This document shows, one piece after another, positions 8,024-9,054 of a DNA stretch of 9,054 nt. The position numbers and the translations under genes are program-made. How positions within the stretch are numbered: the stretch's first letter is position 1; each line of letters begins with the position of its first letter. The DNA is from an uncultured Porphyromonadaceae bacterium (GTDB lineage: Bacteria > Bacteroidota > Bacteroidia > Bacteroidales > Muribaculaceae): contig CAMWRO010000094.1 in assembly GCA_947176615.1 (NCBI GenBank), positions 1 to 9,054 on the forward strand. Reading direction: 5' to 3'. Under the pieces are notes generated by a model. The model ran no database searches. It was not told the origin of the DNA and saw nothing but the letters and a program-made list of their open reading frames with translations.

Positions 8024-9000
8024 TTAATCGGCTAAATTCTTAACGGGAACAAAAATAATTCGGTCGAGACGGAAACGGCGTGTCATCACACCGCGGTTGA
8101 ACTCGGTATTGGAGACATTGGTCGTCACATAAACTGTGGTAGTGACAGTCTGGTCAAGAGAACTGTGAGTCTCATCCATCCACCACAGGCGGTCATAATA
8201 GTTGGAGACCGGGAACGAGAATCCCTCGGCAACCTTTATGAGCGTCATTTGGGTGGGTCGGGTGATGAAATCCGAATTGGTGAACCGTGAAGTCGTGTTG
8301 CGGCCGTTGGCTCCCATATAAGAGATTGTGAACGAAACTCTCGTACTGTCGTTGACCGCCGTAGCGTCAAGAACATTGGCGGGAACAAATGACGCATAGA
8401 TGTCATACTGTCCCGAGAGCACGTCGGGAATCGAGATTGTCACACCGGGCTGACGTGAGGGAGATGTCGAGGAAACCTCGATGTAGCGCATCTCGCTGAT
8501 AACGTCGGCAAAAGGATTGTCAGAATCCACGCTGCGCACGTTGATTGTCGTACCTGCACCGGGAGTGCGGCCGGTCTGAGTCTCACCCTCGACTTCGATT
8601 TCCTTGTTCCAAGTCTCGGTGTTGTCATAATTCACACGCGGTGCGGCATAAATCCAGCCGTTGCTTGCCTTGATGCGTGTGGTCCCTGCAAAGAGAGCGG
8701 GCACGTCAAATATCTCGCTGCCGGTTGTCGACATCAATTTCGGGAAAGCGGCGGGATCCTCCACCTCCTGACGATAGACAAGGTCGCTGATAATGGCAAG
8801 CGATGTCTGCACGTCGCGGATAGAGTCGGCCACAGCCTGATCGGCGTTATAGACATTGAAATAGGGCGAGATGCGGTCATAGGCTTTCTGCCACGCCACG
8901 TTGTCGGGGATAATCATCGTGAAAACCGAGTCCTCGTCGGCAATATCGCCGATGCCGCGATAGCGGTCAAAGAGGGGGTTGTAGTCAACAAGTACAGAGT
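8024..9000 (-). CDS. Fasciclin-domain surface protein, 5' end lost at contig end
   Basis: The frame is open from the stop at 8024 to the last genomic base at 9000, about 325 codons, and its true start is missing. Upstream of the first Met (8917), 27 codons read as good protein (SVLVDYNPLFDRYRGIGDIA and on to VFT). They run into MIIPDNVAWQKAYDRI, which resembles the first conserved block of a FAS1 domain. A second block, RIKASNGWIYAA, lies about 80-92 residues after that Met and closes the domain. The C-terminal 200 residues are beta-rich (YDIYASFVPANVLD, RFRLDRIIFVPV) and unassigned. FAS1 proteins in Bacteroidota SusCD operons are usually surface lipoproteins thought to aid ligand or matrix binding. 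A lipobox, if present, lies beyond the break. The next gene begins 5 bases after its stop. Confidence 0.85.
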
Positions 9001-9054
9001 CTGGCTCTTATACACATATGACGCTGCCGACGATAAGGCTCGTGTAGATCTCGG
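9001..9054. other. Illumina Nextera adapter (sequencing artefact, not genomic)
   Basis: Read on the minus strand, the end contains CCGAGATCTACAC (9042-9054, flow-cell arm), GAGCCTTA (9034-9041, index position), TCGTCGGCAGCGTC (9020-9033, Nextera read-1 tail) and ATATGTGTATAAGAGCCAG (9001-9019). The last is the 19-base Tn5 mosaic end with two mismatches from AGATGTGTATAAGAGACAG. The order and spacing are exactly those of a Nextera i5 library end. From memory GAGCCTTA is a Nextera XT v2 i5 index (S521). The segment must be removed before annotation. It puts an in-frame stop (TAA, 9008-9010) ahead of the fasciclin frame, which makes that gene look complete. Confidence 0.97.

Noticed and set aside
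1..9000. CRISPR array, tRNA/rRNA, insertion sequence, phage or defence genes
   Set aside because: No regularly spaced repeats, transposase-like frames or RNA-gene sequences were seen. The genomic part is almost entirely accounted for by seven ordinary minus-strand genes.
9001..9019. A natural Tn5/IS50 transposon end
   Set aside because: The sequence next to it is the synthetic read-1 tail, index and flow-cell arm, so it comes from library preparation and not a resident element.

Overview
The window is about 9 kb of a Bacteroidota (order Bacteroidales) genome. The evidence is a SusC/SusD outer-membrane pair, lipoprotein signals with acidic residues after the cysteine, two promoters of the Bacteroidales type (TTTG, 19 bases, TAnnTTTG) and no Shine-Dalgarno sites. 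The GC-rich coding style and gene content fit a gut lineage such as Muribaculaceae, but this is an inference and not a firm placement. Every gene is on the minus strand, so transcription runs from high to low coordinates.

The right end (9001-9054) is not genomic. It reads as an Illumina Nextera adapter: transposon mosaic end, read-1 tail, 8-base i5 index, and the start of the flow-cell arm. The biological sequence therefore stops at 9000, at what must be an assembly contig end.

From 9000 down to 3120 lies a tight three-gene surface operon. It holds a 5'-truncated fasciclin-domain protein, a SusC-type TonB-dependent transporter and a SusD-type surface lipoprotein, with gaps of 5 and 6 bases. 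Together they should bind and import a large nutrient whose identity the window does not reveal, because no glycosidase, protease or regulator is present. A 24-bp perfect hairpin (3045-3101) ends the operon.

From 2997 down to 1 lies a housekeeping cell-envelope cluster. A consensus promoter precedes an FtsB/DivIC-like division protein and a small four-helix membrane protein. A 76-bp gap with a second consensus promoter follows, then type III pantothenate kinase (coaX), a beta-barrel outer-membrane protein overlapping coaX by 14 bases, and the first 70 codons of lptC, starting at GTG and running off the left edge. It links coenzyme A synthesis, division and LPS export genes.

I found no undescribed system. 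The observations most worth a second look are the adapter and the gene truncation it hides, the possible leaderless start of coaX, and the terminator built from a repeated 12-mer.
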